Source: Gemmatimonadota bacterium
Lineage (GTDB): Bacteria > Gemmatimonadota > Gemmatimonadetes > Gemmatimonadales > GWC2-71-9
Assembly: GCA_016720805.1 (NCBI GenBank)
Contig: JADKJZ010000001.1
Coordinates: forward strand, 186,001-250,000
Direction: 5' to 3'
Length of the DNA: 64,000 bases
Part shown: positions 56,908-64,000 of the stretch, in pieces
Position numbering within the stretch: position 1 is the stretch's first letter
Layout of the letters: each line of letters begins with the position of its first letter
Made by a program: the position numbers and the translations under genes
Notes under the pieces: model-generated
Seen by the model: only the letters and a program-made list of their open reading frames with translations
Databases searched by the model: none
Told to the model about the DNA's origin: nothing

Positions 56908-59052
56908 ATGCATCGCTCGGTTGTCCGCGGTCCGGCCACGCCTCTGTTGCTCGCAGCGATCTTCACGCTGACCGTCCGTCCCGCGGCCGCACAACGTCCG
57001 GCGACTGACTCGGTCTATCGACTCCCCGACATCACCCGCTCGATTCGTCGGGACAGCCTCGATCGGCTTCGCTTCGCTGGGGCCATCTCGCAACTGCTGC
57101 TGGATCAGTCGGCCGGCGTGTCGGGGAGGCTCGATCAGGCCTTCCTGCTGATCCCTGGGGTGCTGGCGCAGTCGCGCTCGGGTGGCGTCGATCTGCGGAT
57201 CACGATCCGCGGCTTTGGGGCGCGCGGTGCCGGCGATCGCTCCAACGCCGGGACGATGCGCGGCGTGCGCGTGATGATCGACGGCTTTCCGGAGACGGAG
57301 CCCGATGGCCGGACCGCGCTCGACCTGATGGACCTCGGCACGGCGACGTCGCTGCAGGTGCTGCGCTCGAATGCGTCGGCCACGTGGGGCAACGCCGCCG
57401 GTGGCGTCATCTCGCTCTCGACCCTGCCGTTGGCCGGTGACCGCGATCCGAGCACGCAGGTCACGCTGGGCGGCTTCGGGCTGCGTCGCTCGGTCACCCG
57501 CTACGCCGCCTCGGTTGGCGGGAGCACGATCTACGGCGGCTTGACGCGGACGGTGCAGGATGGCTGGCGGAAGAATTCGAATGGCGCACGCAGCCTGCTG
57601 AATCTGGGCTTCGCCGGTGCCGTGGGCGCCAACACCTCACTGCGCGTCCAGGCCCTCGGGGCCGTGAACCAGTACAACATCCCCGGGCCGTTGACCGCGG
57701 CGCAGCTCGCGGCCGATCCGCAGCAGGCCAACGCGACCTACCTCACGCGGCGCGAGCGACGCGACAATCAGACGCTCCGAATCGGATCGGAGGTGGTGCA
57801 CCAGTTCTCCGATCGTCTCGCCGTCGCGGCCAAGGCCTTCGTCACGCCGAAGCACCTCGAGCGCTCCGAGCGCGGGACGTATCGCTTCTTCGACCGCATC
57901 CATCGCGGCGGCTCGCTCCTGGTCGAGGACTTTCTTGGCACCGCGGGGACGCTCTCGGCCGGTGTCGACTTCGCGCGGCAGGATGGTCCCGCCCACTTCT
58001 GGTCGTTGACGGCGGCCGGCGAGCAGGGGACCACGCTCTCCGCCTCCAAGAATGAAAAGGCCACCAACACCGGCGTCTTCGTGCAGCATGGCGTGGCGCT
58101 CGGTCAGCGACTCTCGCTGACCACCGGCTTGCGGTACGATGCGATCGACTACGGTGTGGACGATTCGCTGGCGCCAAAGCTGAATGCCACGCGCCGCTTT
58201 TCGCGCGTGACGCCAAAGGTCGGCCTCTCCCTGCAAGTCGCACCAGCCGCTGCCTTCTATGCGTCCCTCGGTGGCGGCGTGGAAGCGCCGGCCGCGAACG
58301 AGACCGATGCGCCAGGAACGTTCGGCCAGGACACGGTGACGGGGATCTCGCCGCTGCTCGCGCCGATCCGCAGCACGACGGTGGAGGTCGGCTACCGGCA
58401 GAGCGTAGGCGCCCCGACCGGACTGCTCCTCGGGATGAGCTACGACCTCGCCGCCTACCAGACCAAGGTGCGCAACGAAGTGGTGCCCTATCGGGGCGGC
58501 CGATTCTATTTCACCGCCGGACGCGCCCAGCGGCGCGGCCTCGAAGCCTCGGCGCAGGCCGCCTTCCGGGGTGGTGTGGGCGTGAGCGTGAGTGCGGCGC
58601 TGCAGGATCACCAGTACACGCAGTATGAGGTCGACTCGGTCCACTACGGAAAGCCAGGTGCTTCCGCGGACTATTCCGGCAATGATGTGGTCGGGGTCCC
58701 TCGGGCGCTCCTCGGTGGTGAGCTCCGGCTCGACCCGGCGTTCGTTCGGGGTGTTCGCGTCTCCTTCGGGGCCCAGCGCGTTGGCGAGTATTTCGCCGAT
58801 GACGCCAACCGCGTCGTCGTCCCGGCGAGCGTGACGGCATCGCTCTCCGTCGCGACGCGCGACGTGATCGCCATCGGCGGTGGGCTCGGCATACGCGGGT
58901 CGGCGACCGTGGCCAATCTCTTTGATCGCACCAATGTCGCCTCGGCGTTCTTGAATCCCGATCTGGTCGGTGGGCAGCCGGCGGCGTTCGAACCCGGGCT
59001 GCCGCGGCACCTGATCATCGGGATGTCGCTGGAGTGGCTGCGCGGGAAGTAG
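56908..59052 (+). CDS. TonB-dependent receptor
   Basis: A 714-residue outer-membrane protein with a signal peptide (TVRPAAAQ). The plug domain covers about 40-170 (AFLLIPGVLAQSRSGGVDLRITIRGFGARG, GVRVMIDGFPETEPDGR, LQVLRSNASATWGNAAGGVI). A 22-strand barrel follows. The last residues are LRGK rather than an aromatic, unusual for a barrel. No substrate motif is recognised; FecA-like siderophore or glycan uptake are both possible. The fucosidase upstream favours glycans. Confidence 0.85.
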   Translation: MHRSVVRGPATPLLLAAIFTLTVRPAAAQRPATDSVYRLPDITRSIRRDSLDRLRFAGAISQLLLDQSAGVSGRLDQAFLLIPGVLAQSRSGGVDLRITIRGFGARGAGDRSNAGTMRGVRVMIDGFPETEPDGRTALDLMDLGTATSLQVLRSNASATWGNAAGGVISLSTLPLAGDRDPSTQVTLGGFGLRRSVTRYAASVGGSTIYGGLTRTVQDGWRKNSNGARSLLNLGFAGAVGANTSLRVQALGAVNQYNIPGPLTAAQLAADPQQANATYLTRRERRDNQTLRIGSEVVHQFSDRLAVAAKAFVTPKHLERSERGTYRFFDRIHRGGSLLVEDFLGTAGTLSAGVDFARQDGPAHFWSLTAAGEQGTTLSASKNEKATNTGVFVQHGVALGQRLSLTTGLRYDAIDYGVDDSLAPKLNATRRFSRVTPKVGLSLQVAPAAAFYASLGGGVEAPAANETDAPGTFGQDTVTGISPLLAPIRSTTVEVGYRQSVGAPTGLLLGMSYDLAAYQTKVRNEVVPYRGGRFYFTAGRAQRRGLEASAQAAFRGGVGVSVSAALQDHQYTQYEVDSVHYGKPGASADYSGNDVVGVPRALLGGELRLDPAFVRGVRVSFGAQRVGEYFADDANRVVVPASVTASLSVATRDVIAIGGGLGIRGSATVANLFDRTNVASAFLNPDLVGGQPAAFEPGLPRHLIIGMSLEWLRGK

Positions 59053-59082
59053 GCCTTCGGGATCCGCTCCTCGGCAAGCGCA

Positions 59083-59112
59083 CGGGCGGCAGACCTCATG
59101 GTCTGCCGCCCG
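59083..59112. terminator. Bidirectional terminator
   Basis: A perfect 13-bp stem (CGGGCGGCAGACC / GGTCTGCCGCCCG) with a 4-nt loop, between the convergent TonB receptor and YggT genes. No T-run. Confidence 0.65.
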
Positions 59113-59136
59113 TCGTCGCATCGGCACCTTGCGGCG

Positions 59137-59489
59137 CTAGAGCGTCGTGCGGCGGTAGACGATCACGTGCAACAGGCGGTTGATCGCGAGGTGGAGCAGG
59201 CCGTACACGAACAACGCAATCAGGATCGGAATCGCCAGCGTGAAACCGTCGGCGATTTCGGGACTCTCGACGATTCCCCGGAATGGCGCGTAGAAGGGAT
59301 TGGTCGCGCGGTCGACGAACTGCACGAAGCCGGAGCTGCCGCGAGCGTCGAAGAAGACCAGCAGCACCCGCAGGAAGAGCAGCGAGTATAGCAGCATGAA
59401 GGCGTAATCGATGAACTGGGCGCCAGCCCATGGCGCCTGGCGGGGGTCGAGACCTCGACCGGTTCGGCATTCTCGATGTAGATCGGCAC
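59137..59489 (-). pseudogene. YggT family membrane protein, one-base deletion near the start
   Basis: A small two-helix membrane protein (FMLLYSLLFLRVLLVFF; FTLAIPILIALFVYGLLHLAI) of the YggT family, linked in other bacteria to cell division or osmotic resistance. The N-terminus MPIYIENAEPVEVSTP (GTG 59489, GGAG upstream) is in one frame and RQAPWAGAQFIDYAFMLL in another. The break is at a run of five G (59442-59446). Adding one base to the run joins them. The homopolymer makes a sequencing error likely. Confidence 0.78.
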
Positions 59490-59562
59490 GGGTGACACTC
59501 CGTTGGAGACAGCCGGGGGACGAGTGGTGCCAAGGTCGCCACACAGGCCGCGCCGGCGACGC

Positions 59563-59568
59563 TATCTT
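59563..59568 (+). promoter_or_regulatory. -10 box for a leaderless hemolysin III transcript
   Basis: TATCTT ends 5 nt before the ATG at 59574, in a GACGCTATCTT context. No ribosome site. Transcription would start at the start codon. Confidence 0.45.
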
Positions 59569-59573
59569 CCGCC

Positions 59574-60224
59574 ATGCCCTCGCACCGCCCACAGACCCGC
59601 CGAGAAGAAGTCGCCAACGCGCTGACCCACGGGACCGGCCTCGCCCTCTCGCTCGTCGGGTTGCCGATTCTCGTCCTCGTTGCCGCACGCCACGGCGACG
59701 TGCGGCAGGTCGTCGCGTGCAGCATCTTCGCCACCACGCTCGTGCTCCTCTACGCGGCCTCCACGGCCTATCACGCGGTGCACGGCGATCGGGCCAAGCA
59801 GGCGCTGCGCGTGGTCGACCACGTGGCGATCTACCTCCTGATTGCCGGCACGTACACGCCATTCGTCTTCGGACTCCTGCGGGGCGTGTTGAGCTGGACG
59901 CTGCTCGGCGTCGTCTGGGGGTTGGCAATCTTCGGCATCCTCTACAAGACGCTACTCGGCTTCCGCTTTCCCCGACTCTCGACGGCACTCTACATCGGGA
60001 TGGGGTGGCTGGCCGTCGTGGCGATCCCCCCGCTGGCCCGCGCGATGCCACCGGCCGGGCTGGCCTGGTTGATTGCCGGCGGCCTCTGCTATACCGGGGG
60101 CGTGATCTTCTACGTGCGCGGGCATCGGCCCTACCGGCATGCCGTCTGGCATCTGTTCGTCCTGGCCGGCAGCGCCTGCCACTACGCCGCCGTGCTCGGC
60201 TATGCGACCGGGGTCGTGCGGTAG
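59574..60224 (+). CDS. Hemolysin III / PAQR-family membrane protein
   Basis: A 216-residue protein with seven helices. Conserved blocks are EEVANALTHG, STAYHAVHG, VVDHVAIYLLIAGTYTPF and HAVWHLFVLAGSACHYAAV. The zinc-binding His and Asp residues of the family are present. The bacterial role is unclear; some are tied to membrane lipid homeostasis. Length is normal for YqfA/HlyIII. Confidence 0.87.
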   Translation: MPSHRPQTRREEVANALTHGTGLALSLVGLPILVLVAARHGDVRQVVACSIFATTLVLLYAASTAYHAVHGDRAKQALRVVDHVAIYLLIAGTYTPFVFGLLRGVLSWTLLGVVWGLAIFGILYKTLLGFRFPRLSTALYIGMGWLAVVAIPPLARAMPPAGLAWLIAGGLCYTGGVIFYVRGHRPYRHAVWHLFVLAGSACHYAAVLGYATGVVR

Positions 60225-60248
60225 GCGCGCGCCAGCCAGGAGCGCGCG

Positions 60249-60254
60249 TAGATT
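60249..60254 (+). promoter_or_regulatory. Putative -10 box upstream of the HsmA-like gene
   Basis: TAGATT, 36 nt before the ATG at 60290. -35 region not recognisable. Confidence 0.3.
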
Positions 60255-60289
60255 GCGGAGCCCCCAGGCGTCGGTGAACGGAGTGACAG

Positions 60290-60670
60290 ATGCCCGCCAT
60301 GATTCGCGCGGCGATGCTGCTGATGGTGACGGCCCTGACATGCTACACCGTCGGTGTCTGGGGGGAACGCCTGGCGCAGCGCCTCAAGCCATGGCACGCG
60401 ATGTTGTTCTGGTGTGGCTTTCTCGCGGACACCACGGGCACCGAGTTGATGCGCCGGCTCGCCGGTGGCTTCACGCCCTCGCTGCACACCGCCACCGGAT
60501 TGCTGGCACTCCTTCTCATGCTCGGCCACGCCGTCTGGGCCACCATGGTGCTTCGCCGCCGGGATGACGCGGCGCTCCGGGCGTTCCACCGGATCAGCAT
60601 CGTGGTGTGGGCCATCTGGCTGATTCCCTTCCTCAGCGGGATGGTCGTCGGGATGCGGCGCGCGGGCTAG
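60290..60670 (+). CDS. HsmA-family (TIGR03987-like) membrane protein
   Basis: A 126-residue protein with four helices. HAMLFWCGFLADTTGTELM, LHTATGLLALLLMLGHAVWATMVL and FHRISIVVWAIWLIPFLSGM are the family pattern with conserved His residues. No known function. GGAG lies 6 nt upstream of the start. Confidence 0.75.
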   Translation: MPAMIRAAMLLMVTALTCYTVGVWGERLAQRLKPWHAMLFWCGFLADTTGTELMRRLAGGFTPSLHTATGLLALLLMLGHAVWATMVLRRRDDAALRAFHRISIVVWAIWLIPFLSGMVVGMRRAG

Positions 60671-60685
60671 CGCGCCGCCCAATCG

Positions 60686-61027
60686 CTACTGCGTCTTGCG
60701 CTTCGCCTCGATCAGCACGGCCCCGCTGTGGCTGCCGAAGGTGTAGGCCGATTGAAAGGTGCCCTCGACGCCGACGCGTGCGCCGACCCGCGGGGTTGAC
60801 CCGAGCTTCTTCGTGACCACCAGTAGCGTCCCGGTCCCGTCATTCACCTGGTAGCCCCCGAGCCCCAAGGCGCCGACCGATTGGGTCACCTCACCGGCGA
60901 TCCGGACCGTCTTGCCATCGTACTGGCCCGGGTCGTCGAGCAGCGACTGGATGGTCTTGGCACCCGGGCAGGCGGCGAGGGCCAACAGGGCGAGCGTGGC
61001 GACGGGGAGCAGGGTGCGCATGCGCAT
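60686..61027 (-). CDS. Small OB-fold lipoprotein
   Basis: A 113-residue lipoprotein: lipobox LAAC at about residue 19, then a small OB-like domain (TVRIAGEVTQSVGALGLGGYQVNDGTGTLLVVTK). Start at 61027 with GAGG 7 nt upstream. The fold resembles tRNA-anti-like nucleic-acid-binding domains, but export argues against that role. Function unknown. Confidence 0.7.
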   Translation of the reverse strand: MRMRTLLPVATLALLALAACPGAKTIQSLLDDPGQYDGKTVRIAGEVTQSVGALGLGGYQVNDGTGTLLVVTKKLGSTPRVGARVGVEGTFQSAYTFGSHSGAVLIEAKRKTQ

Positions 61028-61299
61028 CGGACGGCCTCGAGGGTGTGGGTGGAGCAGTCGGCGACTGGCGCTGGCCAATCATGCAAGGAGACGAGGAGCC
61101 CACGGGGCCGCGCACAGCCGCCGATCCCTCCGAACGATCAGGCCGGAAATCGCTCTCCCGAGCGATACTCGCTCACCGACCAGTGCGCGACCTTTGAGGG
61201 TGGCCGGGTCGCGCCGCCTACTGTGCGCAGTTCGGCGCGACCCGGCGTCCCAAGGGTATCACCATGCCAGACCGTCCGACTCTTTTCCGGAGTGCCATC

Positions 61300-61647
61300 A
61301 TGTCACCACTGCGCATCGTCCTGAATTCAATTGCCCTTGCCTTCGTTCTGGCAGGTGGGGTAACTGCCCAAGGGATCACCGCTCCTCCCGCCAAGGTCGC
61401 CGCACCGTTCGTGGTGACTCCGATGCCTGCCCGGCTGGCGGCGCCATCTGCAGCGGCCGCCGTGGCAGCCGAGTTGGTGGCCGATGCCAGCGCGCCATCC
61501 GTCGCTCTGGCGGCTCGCAGACAGTCGAGCACCCTGATGATCGTGGGCGGGGCCGCGATCGTGACCGGGCTCCTGCTCGATGAAGGTGTGATCACCTTCG
61601 TCGGCGCCGGTGTCTGGCTCTACGGATTGTACCTCTACCTGCGGTAG
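61300..61647 (+). CDS. Small exported membrane protein, Ala-rich
   Basis: A 115-residue protein with signal peptide (MSPLRIVLNSIALAFVLAGGVTAQ), a Pro/Ala-rich linker, and two short helices at the C-terminus (LMIVGGAAIVTGLLLDEG, FVGAGVWLYGLYLYLR). GGAG upstream of 61300; an in-frame ATG at 61264 is less likely. No function recognised. Confidence 0.55.
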   Translation: MSPLRIVLNSIALAFVLAGGVTAQGITAPPAKVAAPFVVTPMPARLAAPSAAAAVAAELVADASAPSVALAARRQSSTLMIVGGAAIVTGLLLDEGVITFVGAGVWLYGLYLYLR

Positions 61648-61729
61648 CGGCCCGGTTGATGCACGGGATGGGGCGGAAGAAGGTATCCGGGTGCCCGGAT
61701 GCACCTCGCCACCCTCAACGGAGCATCCC

Positions 61730-62767
61730 GTGCCATCCAGTGTCCGGAATGCCATGGTCACCCTCTCCCTGCTTGCCGCCTGCGGCGGGGGGACGGGCAC
61801 CGGGCCTGACTCCGAGGGCGGCGTGCAGCCCCCGCCGAACGGGGTGGCGCAATTCACCGTCTCTCCACTCGACCTCGACCACATCCCATTGCTGGTGCCG
61901 CTGGGTCATCTGGCGCCGCCCGGGCACGTCCTCCCGACCGATCACGTCTATTTCTACCAGGTCAACTTTGATCAGCGGCCGATCGTGCCGTCCACCGCGG
62001 TGCGCCCGGTGTACGCGCCCGCCACCGGCGCCGTGAATTTCATGCTCCATCAGGCCAGTGATGACTGGAAGGTGCAGTTTATCGCGACCAAAGACTTTTC
62101 CTTCTACATCGACCATCTCCAACCACTCCCGACGCTCAAGGTCGGATCGATCGTGCAAGCTGGCGAACAGATCGGGACCACCAATCCCGGTGGCTCGCTC
62201 GACCTCGGCGCGTACGACCTCCGCACCACGCGACGGGGCTTTCTGGTGCCGGCGCGGTACTCCGACCAGTCGCTTCACTGTGTCTCGCCGTGGGCCTACT
62301 TCACCGAGCCGCTCCGCTCGGCGATGTACGCCAAGATGCGCCGCCATCCGGCCGTTGCCGACAAGGACGGGCAGATCGACTTTGATGTCGCCGGGCGATT
62401 GGTCGGCAACTGGTTTGAGGAGAGTGTCCCGGTCGATCAGACCGCATCGGGCCCGGCGGGGTGGCCCAAGTCACTGGCGTTTGTCTTCGACGAAGTGGAT
62501 CCCCGCGTGGTCCGCATTTCGATCGGTGGCACGGTGGCACCGCCAGGAATCTGGGGCATTCCGGCCGATGCGCCCGCCCCGGCGACCGTCTCCGTCGCCT
62601 CGGGGTTGGTCGCCTATCGGCTCATGTACACCGAGAGCACCAGCATCCAATACGGGTTGATGCTGGTCCAGTTGACCGCCGACGACCGGCTCATGGTGGA
62701 AGTCTTCGTGGGGAATCAGCAGGGCAGTGGCGCGTTCACCGCCGCGGCGCGAGTCTACCGCCGGTGA
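61730..62767 (+). CDS. Lipoprotein with degenerate M23/LytM-like domain
   Basis: A 345-residue lipoprotein: GTG 61730 start with GGAG 6 nt upstream and lipobox LLAAC at about residue 18. RPVYAPATGAVNFML and VGSIVQAGEQIGTTN follow the LytM/M23 pattern (APxxGxV, VKxGQxIG), but the catalytic HxH is replaced by LDLGAYD. It may bind rather than cut peptidoglycan, or be an unrelated carbohydrate-binding protein. The C-terminal 100 residues are unassigned. Confidence 0.6.
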   Translation: MPSSVRNAMVTLSLLAACGGGTGTGPDSEGGVQPPPNGVAQFTVSPLDLDHIPLLVPLGHLAPPGHVLPTDHVYFYQVNFDQRPIVPSTAVRPVYAPATGAVNFMLHQASDDWKVQFIATKDFSFYIDHLQPLPTLKVGSIVQAGEQIGTTNPGGSLDLGAYDLRTTRRGFLVPARYSDQSLHCVSPWAYFTEPLRSAMYAKMRRHPAVADKDGQIDFDVAGRLVGNWFEESVPVDQTASGPAGWPKSLAFVFDEVDPRVVRISIGGTVAPPGIWGIPADAPAPATVSVASGLVAYRLMYTESTSIQYGLMLVQLTADDRLMVEVFVGNQQGSGAFTAAARVYRR

Positions 62768-62858
62768 CATCCGTTCGGCACCACTGGTTGGCAATCGGGG
62801 AGGGACCGGGTACCATCACAGGGGACGTCCGATGGACCACCACCAGGGGTGACGCAGG

Positions 62859-63254
62859 ATGAAATGGTCCGAGGCATTCGCGACTGGCGACCGTCGCATC
62901 GATGACCAGCACAAGATGCTCTTCGCGATGGCCGCCGATTTCCGGGACGCGCTCGACGAGTCGCGCGGCGAGCGCGTGTACGCCGGCTTGTTGCAGTCGC
63001 TGGAGCTGTATGTGGTGAGCCACTTCTCGTACGAGGAGGGGTGCATGGCGCGCTTCGTCTGCCCGGTCGCCGCCGATAACCAGGTGGCCCATCGCCGCTT
63101 CATCGGAATGCTCGAGGAGTTCAATCTTCGCCACGCCGAGCGCGGATTCGACCCCGCAGACGCACGGAATCTGGTGGACACCCTCGAGGGATGGCTCGCC
63201 GATCACATCTGCCGGATCGACGTCAAGCTCCGCCCCCATGTGCCGGCCGCATGA
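62859..63254 (+). CDS. Bacteriohemerythrin
   Basis: A 131-residue four-helix di-iron protein that binds O2. Motifs: WSEAFATGDRRIDDQHKMLF (His ligand), SHFSYEEGCM, and HRRF, WLADHICRID (final His and Asp). Its stop overlaps the next small gene as ATGA. Confidence 0.9.
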   Translation: MKWSEAFATGDRRIDDQHKMLFAMAADFRDALDESRGERVYAGLLQSLELYVVSHFSYEEGCMARFVCPVAADNQVAHRRFIGMLEEFNLRHAERGFDPADARNLVDTLEGWLADHICRIDVKLRPHVPAA

Positions 63255-63412
63255 GCCGCCTCTTCTCGTTTCTCGGCATGACGATCGGCGGCTGGCTCGG
63301 CTGGTGGCTGGGGTCGCTGGCGGGGATCTTCACGGCCTTCATGGTGAGCATGGTCGGGACGGCGCTCGGCATGTACTACGGCAGGAAACTCGCCCAGCAC
63401 TACCTCCCGTGA
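63251..63412 (+). CDS. Tiny glycine-zipper membrane protein
   Basis: A 53-residue protein with two glycine-rich helices (GMTIGGWLGWWLGSLAGIF, VSMVGTALGMYYG). It overlaps the hemerythrin gene as ATGA. No function recognised; probably a membrane partner of it. Confidence 0.6.
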   Translation: MSRLFSFLGMTIGGWLGWWLGSLAGIFTAFMVSMVGTALGMYYGRKLAQHYLP

Positions 63413-63413
63413 C

Positions 63414-64000
63414 CTACGCCGCGCCGACCAGCTCGGCGCGGCGCCCTTCCCACTCCGCCGCCCACGGCACAATCTCGCGACCAGCCATCGGCCGGGCGAT
63501 GAAGTAGCCCTGCGCCAGGTCGCAGCGCAGCGCCCGAAGCAGATCCCAATCGTCCCGGTCCTCGACCCCTTCGGCCACCGTCCGAATCTTCAGCTGGCGG
63601 GCCATGCTCAGGTTGGCCTCGAGGATCGCGCGGTTCGCGCTGTCGCGGTGCGCGCCGTGCACGAAGCTCCGGTCGAGTTTGAGTTCGTCGAAGGGGATGT
63701 CGCGCAGCTGCGCCAGTGACGAGTGCCCGGTGCCGAAGTCATCGATGGACAGCCCGATGTGCTTCAGGCGGAGGCGCGTGAGGATGTCGAGCGCCGCGAG
63801 GGCGTTCGTCATCAGCCGACTCTCGGTCACTTCGAGGACGAGCTGCGCCGGCGGGACACCGGCGGTCGCCAGCGCCCGCGCGACGAAGTCGGGAAAGTCG
63901 AGCGCGCCGAGGTTGTCCATGGAGACGTTGACGCCGATGTGCACCCGCAGCCCGGACTCCTCCCAGGCACGCGCCTGGCTCAGCGCATGGCCAAGCATCG
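63414..64000 (-). CDS. EAL-domain c-di-GMP phosphodiesterase, N-terminus outside window
   Basis: The C-terminal 195 residues are visible. VNVSMDNL, LVLEVTESRLM, LSIDDFGTGHSSLAQL, ELKLDRSFV and VAEGVED are EAL catalytic and dimer-loop motifs. The EAL motif itself and any sensor lie beyond 64000. The stop is 1 nt from the convergent small gene. Confidence 0.85.
   Translation of the reverse strand, partial: MLGHALSQARAWEESGLRVHIGVNVSMDNLGALDFPDFVARALATAGVPPAQLVLEVTESRLMTNALAALDILTRLRLKHIGLSIDDFGTGHSSLAQLRDIPFDELKLDRSFVHGAHRDSANRAILEANLSMARQLKIRTVAEGVEDRDDWDLLRALRCDLAQGYFIARPMAGREIVPWAAEWEGRRAELVGAA

Overview
This window is a high-GC bacterial chromosome segment, densely packed with genes. Many adjacent genes overlap by a few bases (ATGA, GTGA, TGATG), which points to long operons. 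The gene content suggests a Gram-negative, mostly aerobic heterotroph: a TonB-dependent receptor, outer-membrane-type proteins, several secreted metallo- and serine peptidases, a proton-translocating transhydrogenase, aconitase A, and a PEP-CTERM protein. I think a member of the Gemmatimonadota is most likely. That is inferred from the overall protein style, not from a marker tree. I saw no rRNA, tRNA, CRISPR array, insertion sequence or phage gene.

Layout. 1-4.4 kb: end of a sorbosone-dehydrogenase-like gene, a 1-Cys peroxiredoxin, a frameshifted S9 (DPP-IV) peptidase and a VOC protein. 4.4-7.0 kb: methionine operon (metX-metB) behind a sigma70 promoter, a SAM-II riboswitch with an intrinsic terminator, and a further structured leader. 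7.2-13.8 kb: cyanophycinase, cyanophycin synthetase, an extra stand-alone Mur-ligase-like protein and a DUF885-type peptidase. 13.8-15.9 kb: PepSY membrane protein plus ApbE-DUF2271 flavin transferase (frameshifted). 15.9-17.9 kb: ABC-F protein Uup. 17.9-26.4 kb (minus strand): six overlapping genes that look like an exopolysaccharide secretion operon. They are a PEP-CTERM protein, a GT-C transferase, a BcsB-like subunit, a glycosyltransferase with an N-terminal MshEN (c-di-GMP-binding type) domain, a membrane protein and an outer-membrane-type protein. A near-perfect sigma54 promoter lies in front. 26.5-31.2 kb: thrA-thrB-thrC. 31.4-34.2 kb: pntAA-pntAB-pntB. 34.5-35.9 kb: a primary-type sigma factor and a small secreted protein. 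35.9-40.5 kb: GT2, HAD phosphatase and aconitase. 40.5-46.9 kb: DUF971, PIG-L deacetylase, MFS transporter, M3 peptidase, infA. 47-50.9 kb: pseudokinase-kinase, a degenerate HD protein, queE and queC, separated by an inverted 7-bp repeat element. 51-55.4 kb: FIST sensor and a hybrid kinase with an EAL domain. 55.5-59 kb: alpha-L-fucosidase and TonB receptor. 59-64 kb: YggT (frameshifted), hemolysin III, HsmA-like protein, small lipoproteins, bacteriohemerythrin and a truncated EAL protein.

How it fits together. The met and thr operons both draw on the aspartate pathway, and the cyanophycin genes store aspartate and arginine. The exopolysaccharide operon carries a predicted c-di-GMP receiver domain fused to its synthase. 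Two EAL proteins elsewhere in the window could remove that signal. Three genes carry single-base frameshifts that may be assembly errors. Several genes appear to be leaderless, with a -10 hexamer about 6 nt before the ATG.
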